A stretch of 64,000 nucleotides of DNA from Methanomassiliicoccus sp. (GCA_012719175.1 JAAYAX010000012.1:1-64000), one strand, 5' to 3'. Shown: positions 37,598 through 45,961, counted from the stretch's first letter. Notes: generated by a model not told the origin, from the letters alone. Program-made: numbers and translations.

Positions 37598-38641
37598 GCG
37601 GCGACGGGGCCTTCCGTCCACCAGCTCCTCGATGGTGTTCGCCAGCTCCTCGCGCTCGTGGGACCGCCGGCCTTTCTTCTCGCCGACCCCCTGGATGCCG
37701 GTTATCACGGCCATAACCCGTATGAGGTCCTTGTACGAGGGGTCCACCCTGGCCCCGAAGATGACCTGTGCCTCGGGGTCCAGCTGCTCGCTCATCCCTT
37801 CCAGGACCTTGGTCACCTTCCTGACCGACAGCTTCTCCCCGCCTGTGACATGTATCAGCGCGCCGGTGGCGCCCTCATAATCGATCTCCAGTAGAGGGTT
37901 GCCAAGGGCCTCCCGCACCGCCCCGTCCGGGTCCGTGCTCTCGCCGTACAGTATGGTGGAGACCCCTTTGTGACGCATGATGGTGCGCAGGTCGTTGAAA
38001 TCGATGTTTACCAGGGATGGCAGGGTCACCGCCTCCACCAGTCCCTTGATCATCTCCGAGATGAGCTGATCCATTACCCCGAAGCCCTGCTCTATGGGCA
38101 GGTGGTTGACCATATCCATCAGCCGATTGTTGTCCAGGAGGAGCATCATGTCGGAGTTGTCATTCAGCCTCCCGATGCCCCAGCGCGCCGCCTCCATGCG
38201 CCGGCCGCGCTCGAACTGGAAGGGCGTTGTCGCCATGGAGACCACCAGGGAGCCGTGCTTACGCGCCTCCCGGGCCACCACCGGGGCCACCCCCGTCCCC
38301 GTGCCGCCACCAAGACCGGCAGTGATGAAGGTCAGGTCCGCGTCTTGGAGGATCTTGTTCAGAGCGTCCAACGCGTTCTCCATGCACCCCTCGCCCACCT
38401 CCGGGATCCCCCCTGCCCCCAGGCCACGCGTCACCTGGCTCCCTATGAGCAGTCTTTGGTCGGCGTTGATGGTCCGGAGGTGGCTCTTGTCGGTATTGAT
38501 CGCAACCGTCTTGACGCCTTGAATGCCAATGCTGGTAAGGCGGTGGACGCTGTTACATCCTCCTCCACCGCACCCTATAACCAGTATCTTGAGCTCCGCA
38601 GCGCTCTGCTGCAGGTCCTCCAAGGACCCGAGGTTGATCAC
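37586..38641 (-). CDS. ftsZ: cell division protein FtsZ, FtsZ2-type
   Basis: The 351-residue tubulin-like GTPase has GCGGGGCNSVHRL (nucleotide loop T1), INTDKSHL, the tubulin signature GGGTGTG and NIDFNDLRTIM with the GTP-hydrolysing T7 loop. VAINTDKSHL resembles the haloarchaeal FtsZ2 group rather than the AANTDxQHL form seen in the other two FtsZ genes here. The start is GTG 38641 with GGAGGTG eight bases upstream. It lies 43 bp behind the ribbon-helix-helix regulator on the same strand, so they are likely co-transcribed. Confidence 0.93.
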   Translation of the reverse strand: MINLGSLEDLQQSAAELKILVIGCGGGGCNSVHRLTSIGIQGVKTVAINTDKSHLRTINADQRLLIGSQVTRGLGAGGIPEVGEGCMENALDALNKILQDADLTFITAGLGGGTGTGVAPVVAREARKHGSLVVSMATTPFQFERGRRMEAARWGIGRLNDNSDMMLLLDNNRLMDMVNHLPIEQGFGVMDQLISEMIKGLVEAVTLPSLVNIDFNDLRTIMRHKGVSTILYGESTDPDGAVREALGNPLLEIDYEGATGALIHVTGGEKLSVRKVTKVLEGMSEQLDPEAQVIFGARVDPSYKDLIRVMAVITGIQGVGEKKGRRSHEREELANTIEELVDGRPRRRSPR

Positions 38642-38684
38642 AGCCTCAACACCTCCGCTTTGTCCAACATGTGGATCAATGCGG

Positions 38685-38993
38685 CTAGTGCATCTCCTCC
38701 ATGACCCGGAGCCTCTTCCTCGTGTACTCCCTAACAGCGTTCCTTATGGCATCGTCGATCGAAACGGAGTCGCCGTCTTTGACCAGACATTCGAGCTCTA
38801 CCACGTTGCCCTTGGGCAGCTCTACTGTCACTCTCTCGATGTGATCGGGAGTGAAGTTGCTGTCCACGAAGCTGTCGATGGCCGCTCGAATGGCATCAGA
38901 GATCGTGGGGTACTTACCCTCTTTCACCAGCATCTCCAAGGCCTCGACCTTATCGCTCGGTATCCTTATGGTGATCCGTTCAGTCTCGCTCAT
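38685..38993 (-). CDS. tandem ribbon-helix-helix (CopG/CdrS-like) regulator
   Basis: From ATG 38993 (MSETERITIRIP, with GGGAGAG upstream) the product has 102 residues and two similar RHH units. The first is RITIRIPSDKVEALEMLVKEGKYPTISDAIRAAI; the second is RVTVELPKGNVVELECLVKDGDSVSIDDAIRNAV. The first is the better conserved DNA-binding unit. In haloarchaea the RHH protein CdrS is encoded next to ftsZ2 and controls division genes; the position here is equivalent. A perfect inverted repeat just upstream suggests autoregulation. Confidence 0.85.
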   Translation of the reverse strand: MSETERITIRIPSDKVEALEMLVKEGKYPTISDAIRAAIDSFVDSNFTPDHIERVTVELPKGNVVELECLVKDGDSVSIDDAIRNAVREYTRKRLRVMEEMH

Positions 38994-39011
38994 ACATCTC
39001 TCCCGATCAGG

Positions 39012-39044
39012 TTGTCCGACATTATTGGTATTATTGTCGGACAA
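39012..39044. promoter_or_regulatory. perfect 10-bp inverted repeat, probable operator of the RHH-ftsZ operon
   Basis: TTGTCCGACA (39012-39021) and TGTCGGACAA (39035-39044) are exact inverted copies separated by 13 AT-rich bases. They lie directly before the RHH gene, between TATA-like sequences (minus strand CTTATATAC, about 39063-39071) and the ATG at 38993. A bound dimer pair would block transcription initiation. The sites are also next to the divergent DUF1330 gene's promoter. Confidence 0.6.
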
Positions 39045-39198
39045 ACGTCATTATGTATAAGGAAGTATATAAGACTATACGAACTTAAACAAGAGGCCAA
39101 AAACAACGCACCATGTGAACGAGCGACCCCATAGGATCGGTTCATTCTGGATGGCGAAGTAACTAAAAAGGCAAGCAAAACAATTGGTGGAGGGGAGA

Positions 39199-39498
39199 AT
39201 GGTGCCAGTATATGTCATTGTACGTGTCGATATAACAGATAGGCAACAGTACCAGAAGTATCTCGCCGTGGCACCATCAATTGTACAGAAGTACGGAGGC
39301 CGGGTCATCGCAAGATCTGAGACCGCTGTGACCCTGGAGGGTCCGGAAGAGAAAAGAAAGATCGTTCTTATCGAGTTCTCGTCCATCGAGAGGGTAAGGG
39401 GGTTCTATGATTCCCCTGAGTATAGGCATGCCCGTGGACTTCGGGCAGAGTCAGCGTCCGGCGAGATGATCGTCGTTGATGGGCTAATACCTGGTTAG
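39199..39498 (+). CDS. DUF1330 family protein
   Basis: A 99-residue ferredoxin-like alpha+beta protein. VPVYVIVRVDITDRQQYQKYLAVAP, YGGRVIARSE and SIERVRGFYDSPEYRHARGLR are typical of DUF1330 (dimeric alpha-beta barrel); the function is unknown. The start is ATG 39199, preceded by GGAGGGGA; a TTG at 39184 is less likely. It is divergent from the RHH regulator, with a plus-strand TATA at about 39065-39073 and a leader of about 100 nt. Confidence 0.85.
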   Translation: MVPVYVIVRVDITDRQQYQKYLAVAPSIVQKYGGRVIARSETAVTLEGPEEKRKIVLIEFSSIERVRGFYDSPEYRHARGLRAESASGEMIVVDGLIPG

Positions 39499-40080
39499 CG
39501 GCCAACGAAGTTCCGATGAACATGCCGTCTGCCTAACCAATAGAAAAGTCGACTCACAGGCGTTGTGATGGTGGAGCTGAAAGCCCCTGCCTTCTCATCA
39601 GTGAACTATGATAACTATCGATAGTGATCGCAGGCACCTTCCCCCCCCCCCCAAGCAGCTAGTATCCTCCACCCGCCCACTTTTTAATTGTTCACCGCAC
39701 CGCGTTCACATCTTCAATTCTGGCTTGGCAATAGGCTTGATGAAGGATAAAAATATGTTCTAATAAATAATGTCAGACATATTGAAAGACGACGAGCAGG
39801 TTTAGATAAAATCTACGGTTTTGCTTGGAAATCATTGTGTTTGTTCGTAATTCTGTTTTCCTAACATACTGGCCCATACATGTTCCGACCTGGCTAAAGG
39901 GCCGGATGGCTGAATCATCACGAAGTTAATTCAATAATTAACGGATTTTTTTCAAACCTTTGGGCCAATTCTGAGGCTGGCGCAGATCAGGTCGTCATTA
40001 CGCTCAACGCTGGGGCTCTAACGGAGGATCGTGGGACCTGGTCCCAGCCTATTGTCCCTTTTTATTAGCTGAACATAAAA
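39499..40080. other. AT-rich intergenic stretch without a recognisable gene
   Basis: About 580 bases with no convincing frame on either strand. It contains a run of 12 Cs (39641-39652); a 7-bp inverted repeat GTTAATT-CAAT-AATTAAC (39925-39942) followed by a T-run; and TGGGACC-T-GGTCCCA (40032-40046) followed by CCTTTTTATT. The two hairpins with T-runs could be terminators or part of an unrecognised small RNA. Base composition is clearly lower in GC than the flanking genes. Confidence 0.5.
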
Positions 40081-40081
40081 G

Positions 40082-40102
40082 CTTTATAAAGGCATATAAA
40101 TA
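40082..40102 (+). promoter_or_regulatory. strong TATA-like promoter for the gene pair at 40121
   Basis: Two overlapping candidates, CTTTATAAAGG and CATATAAATA, lie here. The second is centred about 24 nt before the CTG codon at 40121, fitting a leaderless or nearly leaderless mRNA. Confidence 0.5.
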
Positions 40103-40120
40103 CTTAGGCCAGGTGTCTGT

Positions 40121-40384
40121 CTGGCCAAGCATGAGAACATTATTGCTTACACGTCCTTTGGCGAGGGGCTTGACAAACGGTCGGTCCCACTAGCTCTCGA
40201 GAGGACGTATTCCGAACTCGAGCGGTTCTCTGGTCTGGTCTGCCGCCCAGAGGGGGGCAAGGAGGCAGTGCCCCTATTTGATTCCAGCAAGCGTGTGTGC
40301 ACCGAGGCCAGGAAACCTCGGCACGTGGAGGCCGTGATAACCAATACCGCCGAAGAGTTGAAGGCCGCGAGGTTTTTGCATTGA
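40121..40384 (+). CDS. small protein, probable CTG start, coupled to the COG1099 hydrolase
   Basis: The frame has no ATG, GTG or TTG near its 5' end but reads as a credible 87-residue protein: (M)AKHENIIAYTSFGEGLDKRS, SELERFSGLVCRPEGGKEA, ending EAVITNTAEELKAARFLH. A TATA box lies about 24 nt before CTG 40121, and AGGTG stands five bases before it. The TGA overlaps the TTG start of the next gene (TTGA), typical of coupled genes. I do not recognise a family. The start codon is an inference. Confidence 0.55.
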   Translation: MAKHENIIAYTSFGEGLDKRSVPLALERTYSELERFSGLVCRPEGGKEAVPLFDSSKRVCTEARKPRHVEAVITNTAEELKAARFLH

Positions 40385-41223
40385 GCATTGTCCCAATTTA
40401 CGATAACCACTTCCATCTGCAGCCCTCCGGGCGAGGCGTGGATGCCTTGCGTGACTTCTCCAAGGCCGGGGGTACCCATGCCATGCTTTGCCATCTGCCG
40501 TATGCCGAGGTCCCCATATCTTCTGCAGAGGACTTCTCCCGCTCCTACGAGATAACGATCGGTATGGCCGAACGGGGCAACGCTGAGACGGAGGTAAGGG
40601 TGTTCACTTGTGTGGGGCCATACCCAGTGCTCCTCCTTGGCCTGGCGGAGAGATACGGCCTGCCACGTGCGGTGGAGATCATGAAAGGAGGGATGGAGGG
40701 GGCGCAGAGGCTGGTAAAGGAAGGGAAGGCCGTGGCCATCGGTGAGATCGGTCGTCCCCATTTCCCGGTGCCCCCTGAGATCTGGGATGCTTCCAATGAT
40801 ATCATGCGCTATGGCATGGAACTGGCAAAGGAGGCCTCGTGCCCCGTGGTCCTGCATACTGAGAGCAGCGACCCAGCGGTCATGTTGGACCTGGCAACTC
40901 ATGCGGATCGTGCAGGGATCGCCCGGGACAAGGTGGTCAAGCATTATTCGCCGCCACTAGTGCTCAGCGAGGAGAACCATGGACTGTTCCCATCAGTGCT
41001 GGCGAGCAGGACGTCAGTGAGGGAGGCGCTGAGCAAGGGGGACCGCTTTGTGCTCGAGACCGACTTCCTGGACGAGCCCAGTCGGCCAGGGGCGGTCATG
41101 AACATCAACACCGTTCCCAAGCGCACCAAGGCACTCCTCGCCTCCGGAGAGCTTACCGAGGAAAGGGCCTTCCGGATCCACAAGGACAATCCTGAACGCA
41201 TCTACGGAATTATCATCGAATGA
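40381..41223 (+). CDS. TatD-related metal-dependent hydrolase (COG1099-like)
   Basis: A TIM-barrel amidohydrolase of 280 residues: metal site DNHFHLQPSG at strand 1, AIGEIGRPHF, VVLHTESSD, KHYSPPL and the final acidic LETDFLDE. The pattern fits archaeal COG1099 proteins related to TatD; the substrate is unknown. The start is placed at TTG 40381, with GAGGT upstream and a 4-bp overlap with the preceding small ORF. The frame also extends to GTG 40297, but that part overlaps the upstream gene. It ends 1 bp from the acylphosphatase stop. Confidence 0.8.
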   Translation: MSIVPIYDNHFHLQPSGRGVDALRDFSKAGGTHAMLCHLPYAEVPISSAEDFSRSYEITIGMAERGNAETEVRVFTCVGPYPVLLLGLAERYGLPRAVEIMKGGMEGAQRLVKEGKAVAIGEIGRPHFPVPPEIWDASNDIMRYGMELAKEASCPVVLHTESSDPAVMLDLATHADRAGIARDKVVKHYSPPLVLSEENHGLFPSVLASRTSVREALSKGDRFVLETDFLDEPSRPGAVMNINTVPKRTKALLASGELTEERAFRIHKDNPERIYGIIIE

Positions 41224-41224
41224 G

Positions 41225-41509
41225 CTAATGACGGATGGAGAAAGAGTCGAACTCCCCCGTTGGTTTCTCCCACCTGACGTCACATTTCTTCACCACGGCC
41301 AAGGGGTGCTCCGTGCACAGTCTATGGATGACACCTTCGATGGCGTCTTGGTCACCTTCGAGGACCGCCTCCACCGACCCGTCAGGTAGGTTCCTGACCC
41401 ATCCACAGACCCCTGCCGAGATCGCATAACGTCTGGTGTAGGCGCGGAACGACACGCCCTGAACCGTTCCCTCGAATCGGGCCTTTGCTCTTACAGGCAT
41501 TGCTCCCAT
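41225..41509 (-). CDS. acyP: acylphosphatase
   Basis: The 94-residue protein has the signature GTVQGVSFRAYTRRYAISAGVCGWVRNLPDGSVEAVLEG, including the catalytic Arg and Asn of the family. It hydrolyses acyl phosphates. ATG 41509 lies about 25 nt behind an ATTTACATA sequence (leaderless start possible); an internal ATG at 41500 also gives a normal protein. Confidence 0.93.
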   Translation of the reverse strand: MGAMPVRAKARFEGTVQGVSFRAYTRRYAISAGVCGWVRNLPDGSVEAVLEGDQDAIEGVIHRLCTEHPLAVVKKCDVRWEKPTGEFDSFSIRH

Positions 41510-41773
41510 GATGGCAGGGTTGTATGTAAATTCCTTTCCTGTGTCGAGGGAATCAACTTTCGAGGTGTGAGGGACCGTCCTGAATCATAGGTACGAGCGT
41601 CTCAAAGCTCATGCGGCGATGAATTTGATCGGACCGGGGAGCGTCTACGCCAGTCGGCTGTCTGACACTGGCAGCACATGCTTATAAGCTTTTTTATTGA
41701 GTGCGATAATTATAAAGTTCTGGGTCAATGTATTAATAGTTAAAATCACCATTTCGCTTAGTAGGGATGCACT

Positions 41774-42907
41774 ATGAAATCTTTGGTCGAAGAAGCGTTA
41801 GCTAGAGAAAGCGCTGCGGCTACACCGTTCGGGCCAACGGTCGGGTCGTCTAGGACTATCGGTCAACAATCAAGCTCTGCCGACGCGGAACTGTTAGATC
41901 TGCTGCAGAAGTTGAAAACAAATATCAAGATCATCGGCTGCGGTGGTGGGGGTTCCAACACCATCAACCGCATCGCTCAGGAAGGAATATCCGGAGCTGA
42001 GCTGTACGCTGCCAACACCGATGCCCAGCATCTTCTGGCCGTCCGGGCTCCGCACAAGATACTTCTGGGAAGGCGCTCCACCCGCGGTCTAGGCGCAGGC
42101 GCGCTTCCGAAGGTAGGTGAGGAGTCGGCAATGGAGGCGGAGGAGGAGCTCCGCAAGGCGCTACTTGACGCCAATATCGTCTTCGTCACTGCAGGCATGG
42201 GGGGAGGCACTGGTACTGGCTCCGCTCCCTATGTCGCCAAGATCGCCAAGGACATAGGTGCCCTGACCATCGCTGTTACCACCATACCATTCAGGGGAGA
42301 GGGGAAGATGAGGATGGAGAACGCAGAGTGGGGTCTGGACCGCTTGAGGAACAACGCTGACACTGTTATCGTCATCCCCAACGACAGGTTGCTGGAGCTT
42401 TGCCCCCGTCTGTCCATCAACGCCGCCTTCAAGGTGGCGGACGAGGTATTGATGAGGGCCATCAAGGGGATCACCGAGCTCATCACCAAGCCTGGACTGG
42501 TCAACCTGGACTTCAACGATGTGAAGACCATCATGAAGGGCGCGGGCGTGGCCATGATCGGCCTGGGAGAGTCCACCGGTCAGACCGAGGACCGGGCCCA
42601 AGAAGCTATCGAGGATGCTCTCAACTCCCCCCTATTGGACGTGGACATTGCCGGAGCATCCGGTGTTCTTGTTAATGTGATCGGAGGGGCGGACATGACC
42701 ATATCCGAAGCGCAGAAGGTGGCAGAGGTCCTCCAGAGCAAGGTGCAGCCCACAGCACGCATCATATGGGGTGCGGCCATTGATCCTGCCCTGGAGCACA
42801 AGATCAGGGTCATGGTTGTGATCACGGGTGTGAAGTCCAAGCAGATCTTGGGCAAGGCCAGAGAGACCGCTCGGCTGAAGGAAACGGATATCGACCTCAT
42901 CAAGTAA
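41774..42907 (+). CDS. ftsZ: cell division protein FtsZ, FtsZ1-type, copy 1
   Basis: 377 residues. After a variable 45-residue N-terminus come [51 protein letters not shown], the tubulin signature GGGTGTG and [14 protein letters not shown]. The C-terminal tail ends TDIDLIK, resembling the peptide archaeal FtsZ1 uses to bind SepF (inference). AT-rich promoter sequence (CGATAATTATAAAG) lies at about 41704-41717. A hairpin and T-run follow at 42943-42975, so this gene is probably transcribed alone. Confidence 0.95.
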   Translation: MKSLVEEALARESAAATPFGPTVGSSRTIGQQSSSADAELLDLLQKLKTNIKIIGCGGGGSNTINRIAQEGISGAELYAANTDAQHLLAVRAPHKILLGRRSTRGLGAGALPKVGEESAMEAEEELRKALLDANIVFVTAGMGGGTGTGSAPYVAKIAKDIGALTIAVTTIPFRGEGKMRMENAEWGLDRLRNNADTVIVIPNDRLLELCPRLSINAAFKVADEVLMRAIKGITELITKPGLVNLDFNDVKTIMKGAGVAMIGLGESTGQTEDRAQEAIEDALNSPLLDVDIAGASGVLVNVIGGADMTISEAQKVAEVLQSKVQPTARIIWGAAIDPALEHKIRVMVVITGVKSKQILGKARETARLKETDIDLIK

Positions 42908-42942
42908 GGGTCAATCGAAGCTAGCATAGCGCACCTCCCTAT

Positions 42943-42975
42943 AGGCCGGGGCACACCCCTCCGGCCTCTTTTTTA
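42943..42975 (+). terminator. hairpin and T-run between the two ftsZ1-type genes
   Basis: AGGCCGG (42943-42949) pairs with CCGGCCT (42961-42967) across an 11-base loop and is followed by CTTTTTTATT. This looks like a termination signal that separates the two ftsZ transcripts. Confidence 0.65.
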
Positions 42976-43097
42976 TTCCCCCAGACAGCCAGTGTTAGGG
43001 GGAACAGCACCGAAACCTTTTAACGTAGAAATGCTTCTTAGCCTTTGCCCGGGCATCCAGTGGTCGCTCTAGCTGGCTTGGCCCAGGAGGGCTTATA

Positions 43098-44198
43098 ATG
43101 AAATCATTCCTCAGTGATGCCATATCCCGCGCAAGTGCCCAAGGCGGAGACATTAATTCACCGTTCGATGAGACATCGGCCGACCAGGAACTCGTAAGGA
43201 TCCTTGAGAGCCTGAGGACGAACATCAAGATCGTCGGCTGCGGTGGTGGGGGTTCCAACACCATCGACCGGTTGTCTGAGGTAGGGATCGTGGGCGCAGA
43301 TGTCTATGCAGCGAACACCGATGCCCAGCACTTGTTGGCGATACGATCCCCACACAAGATCCTCCTGGGAAGGCGCTCTACACGCGGTCTAGGAGCTGGT
43401 GCGTTACCTCATGTTGGCGAAGAGGCGGCAAAGGAGGTCGAGGAGGAGCTGAGGAAGGTCCTTACCGGAACTGACATTGTTTTCGTCACTGCGGGCATGG
43501 GTGGAGGCACCGGTACTGGCTCTGCTCCCTTCGTGGCCAAGATGGCCAAGGACATGGGAGCTTTGACCATCGCGGTGGTCACATATCCCTTCAAGGCCGA
43601 GGGAGCCATAAGAGCTGAGAACGCGGACTGGGGGATCGAGCGGCTCAGGCAGGCCGCGGATACGGTAATTGTCATCCCCAACGACAAGCTCCTGGAGCTC
43701 TGCCCGCGTCTGGCCCTCAATGCGGCGTTCAAGGTTGCCGATGAGGTGTTGGTGCGTGCAATAAAAGGTATCACCGAGCTCATCACCAAGCCCGGGCTGG
43801 TTAATTTAGACTTCAACGATCTCAAGACCATCATGAAGGGCGCGGGCGTGGCCATGATCGGTATGGGCGAGGGAGATGACGAGGATCGCGTGGAACATGC
43901 CATCAACGAGGCCATCAACTCACCGTTGATCGATGTGGACATATCTGGAGCCACAGGTGCGCTGGTGAACGTCACTGGCGGGGAGAACATGAGCATCTCC
44001 GAGGCGGAGAAGGTCGCGGAGATCATACAGAGCAGGGTATCCGCGAACGCGCGCATCATATGGGGTGCGGCGGTCGACCCTGCCCTTAAGGACATGGTCC
44101 GGGTCATGGTTGTGGTCACCGGCGTGAAGTCCAAGAACATCATCGGTCCCCGCGAGGACCGGTCCAAAAAAATCGTAGACGTCGACTTTATTAAGTAG
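43098..44198 (+). CDS. ftsZ: cell division protein FtsZ, FtsZ1-type, copy 2
   Basis: 366 residues, a close paralogue of the gene at 41774. [58 protein letters not shown] and [14 protein letters not shown] are shared almost word for word. The tail ends VDVDFIK. A promoter-like CCTTTTAACG lies around 43015. This copy leads into secE-spt5-rpl11, the conserved place for FtsZ1 in euryarchaea, so it may be the ancestral copy. Confidence 0.95.
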   Translation: MKSFLSDAISRASAQGGDINSPFDETSADQELVRILESLRTNIKIVGCGGGGSNTIDRLSEVGIVGADVYAANTDAQHLLAIRSPHKILLGRRSTRGLGAGALPHVGEEAAKEVEEELRKVLTGTDIVFVTAGMGGGTGTGSAPFVAKMAKDMGALTIAVVTYPFKAEGAIRAENADWGIERLRQAADTVIVIPNDKLLELCPRLALNAAFKVADEVLVRAIKGITELITKPGLVNLDFNDLKTIMKGAGVAMIGMGEGDDEDRVEHAINEAINSPLIDVDISGATGALVNVTGGENMSISEAEKVAEIIQSRVSANARIIWGAAVDPALKDMVRVMVVVTGVKSKNIIGPREDRSKKIVDVDFIK

Positions 44199-44242
44199 AT
44201 GTCTCTAACGATACGGCGCATCACTACAAAAATGGTGTCATT

Positions 44243-44467
44243 ATGGACGTAGTGGAAAAGTCCTGGGAAGTCCAAAAGGACATAGAGGAACGGGTCAGGA
44301 AGATCGGAAAGGGCAAGTACGGTCGAGTCATAAAGATGGCCCGTAAGCCCTCTCATGAGGAATACATGAAGGTCATCCAGATCACTGGCCTGGGCCTCCT
44401 TCTGATCGGGGGCGTAGGCTTCCTGATCTACTGGCTCATGACATATCTGCCTACGTACTTCGGTTAA
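44243..44467 (+). CDS. secE: protein translocase subunit SecE/Sec61 gamma
   Basis: The 74-residue single-span membrane protein has an amphipathic N-terminal helix ([38 protein letters not shown]) and one membrane helix ([23 protein letters not shown]). It is part of the SecYEG channel. It lies between ftsZ and spt5, the usual archaeal order. Confidence 0.93.
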   Translation: MDVVEKSWEVQKDIEERVRKIGKGKYGRVIKMARKPSHEEYMKVIQITGLGLLLIGGVGFLIYWLMTYLPTYFG

Positions 44468-44483
44468 TCAAACATGTTCGGGA

Positions 44484-45368
44484 ATGATGGAAATGAGAGA
44501 TGATCAACAGGCTGCCGCTCCCTCCTCGGAGGGGTCGGGTATGATATCGTTCATCGGTGAGGGCGGCGAGTCCAAGGTACCCGCTTCCGGCATGACCACC
44601 TGGAACATTCAGGTGAAGAGCAAGGAGGCAGCCAAGAAGAAGGTCCGGATGAAGGTAGGATTGGAGACCATCCCTGAGGACGCTGCAGAATGGTCGATCC
44701 GTCTTTACGATGCCACCGGGGGCTCCATGTTCGACACTCATAGCTCCCAATCACAACCTGAGTTCGATTTCTTCCTCGAGGGTGCCAGGCCCAAGGAGCT
44801 TCGCCTGGAGGCGCACGCTCCGGTGGGTGCCGCCTACAAGGACAGGGTCACAATAAAGCTGGAAGTATGTCTGGTGGAGTTCCCTACCGAATGCGACCGC
44901 TTGGAGTTCGCTGCTGAGGCAAGGCAGTCCATTCTGGCGCTAAAGACCTCCATCGGACACGAGAAGGACGTCGCTGACGGAATCAGCGCCAAGACCAAGT
45001 CTGGAAAGTCCGACATATCCGCTATCCTTGCACCCACCAACCTCCGCGGTTACGTGCTCATAGAAGGCATGAACACTGACAGGATGAGGGACACCGTAAA
45101 GGGAGTACGGAAGGCGCACAGTTTCGTTGACGGCGAGATGAACTTCGCCGAGATCGACCACTACCTCGCACCCAAGCCCCTGGTCTCCGGGATCATGGAG
45201 GGCGACGTGGTGGAGCTGGTGGCAGGACCGTTCAAGGGCGAGAAGGCCAGGGTCCAGAACATCGACGAGGCCAAGGAAGAGATCACCGTGGAGCTGTTCG
45301 AGGCCATGGTCCCCATCCCGGTGACGGTCAGAGGAGATCACGTTAGGGTTCTAGAGAAAGATAGGTGA
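44484..45368 (+). CDS. spt5: transcription elongation factor Spt5 (NusG) with an extra N-terminal beta domain
   Basis: The last 150 residues form normal archaeal Spt5: NGN domain (SILALKTSIGHEKDVADGIS ... LRGYVLIEGMNTDRMRD) and KOW domain (MEGDVVELVAGPFKGEKARVQNID). It binds the polymerase clamp with Spt4. The protein is 294 residues because of about 145 extra at the N-terminus: a Ser/Pro/Gln-rich start, then beta-strand-like sequence (MTTWNIQVKSKEAAKKKVRMKVG; WSIRLYDATGGSMF) resembling a NEW3/Ig-type sandwich. There is no signal peptide, so it is cytoplasmic. It sits between secE and rpl11, with 6 bp to rpl11. Confidence 0.92.
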   Translation: MMEMRDDQQAAAPSSEGSGMISFIGEGGESKVPASGMTTWNIQVKSKEAAKKKVRMKVGLETIPEDAAEWSIRLYDATGGSMFDTHSSQSQPEFDFFLEGARPKELRLEAHAPVGAAYKDRVTIKLEVCLVEFPTECDRLEFAAEARQSILALKTSIGHEKDVADGISAKTKSGKSDISAILAPTNLRGYVLIEGMNTDRMRDTVKGVRKAHSFVDGEMNFAEIDHYLAPKPLVSGIMEGDVVELVAGPFKGEKARVQNIDEAKEEITVELFEAMVPIPVTVRGDHVRVLEKDR

Positions 45369-45374
45369 AGCTAT

Positions 45375-45854
45375 ATGGCAGATACAGTGGAAGTACTAGT
45401 GGAAGGTGGCAGGGCTACCCCCGGCCAGCCGCTCGGACCGGCCCTCGGCCCCCTCGGTGTGAACATCCCCAAGATCGTGGCGGAGATCAACAACAAGACC
45501 AGGGCCTTCGATGGAATGAAGGTCCCCGTTAAGATCATCATCGACTCCAAGACCAAGGATTTCGAGATCAAGGTGGGAACGCCCCCGACGTCCTCTCTCA
45601 TCACCAAGGAACTGGGAGTGGAGAAGGGGAGCGGTTCCTCCAAAACCAACAAGGTCGGTAACCTCAGCATCGCTCAGGCCATAAAGATCGCTCAGATGAA
45701 GGGCGATTCCCTGATGGGGAAGGACCTGAAGATGAAGGTCCTGGAGGTCGTGGGAACCTGCACCTCAATGGGCGTCACCATCGAGGGATTGGATTCCAAG
45801 GCAGCCCGCACCGAGATACTGGCCGGTAAGTTCGACCAGCAGCTCACCGAGTGA
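45375..45854 (+). CDS. rpl11: ribosomal protein L11
   Basis: 159 residues. VEVLVEGGRATPGQPLGPALGPLGVN and KDLKMKVLEVVGTCTSMGVTIEG are standard for L11, which forms the GTPase-associated stalk base together with L10/L12. It is the last gene of the ftsZ-secE-spt5-rpl11 stretch before a new promoter. Confidence 0.96.
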   Translation: MADTVEVLVEGGRATPGQPLGPALGPLGVNIPKIVAEINNKTRAFDGMKVPVKIIIDSKTKDFEIKVGTPPTSSLITKELGVEKGSGSSKTNKVGNLSIAQAIKIAQMKGDSLMGKDLKMKVLEVVGTCTSMGVTIEGLDSKAARTEILAGKFDQQLTE

Positions 45855-45879
45855 GGCGAGCATAAACCCTTTACAAAAA

Positions 45880-45890
45880 ACTATTTAAAG
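45880..45890 (+). promoter_or_regulatory. TATA box of the rpl1-rpl10-rpl12 operon
   Basis: ACTATTTAAAG is centred near 45885, predicting transcription start at about 45911, just at the 5' edge of the leader hairpin. Confidence 0.55.
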
Positions 45891-45911
45891 TATTGTTTTC
45901 TTAGGGAGACC

Positions 45912-45961
45912 TCACTGTAGGAGAGCTTCACTGCTCAATTGCACTACAGGAGGTATGTTAT
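45912..45961 (+). promoter_or_regulatory. rpl1 leader hairpin overlapping the ribosome-binding site, possible L1 autoregulation
   Basis: CTGTAG (45915-45920) pairs with CTACAG (45944-45949). Inside, GAGC (45923-45926) pairs with GCTC (45933-45936), leaving an asymmetric internal loop (GA against AATTGCA). The 3' arm runs into the AGGAGG ribosome-binding site (45948-45953). An asymmetric-loop hairpin is the type of structure L1 binds, and methanogen L1 operons are known to be regulated by L1. Confidence 0.45.

Noticed and set aside
40147-40944. 265-codon minus-strand frame opposite the COG1099 hydrolase
   Set aside because: The plus strand carries a recognisable metal-dependent hydrolase plus the small coupled ORF; the minus frame has no motifs.
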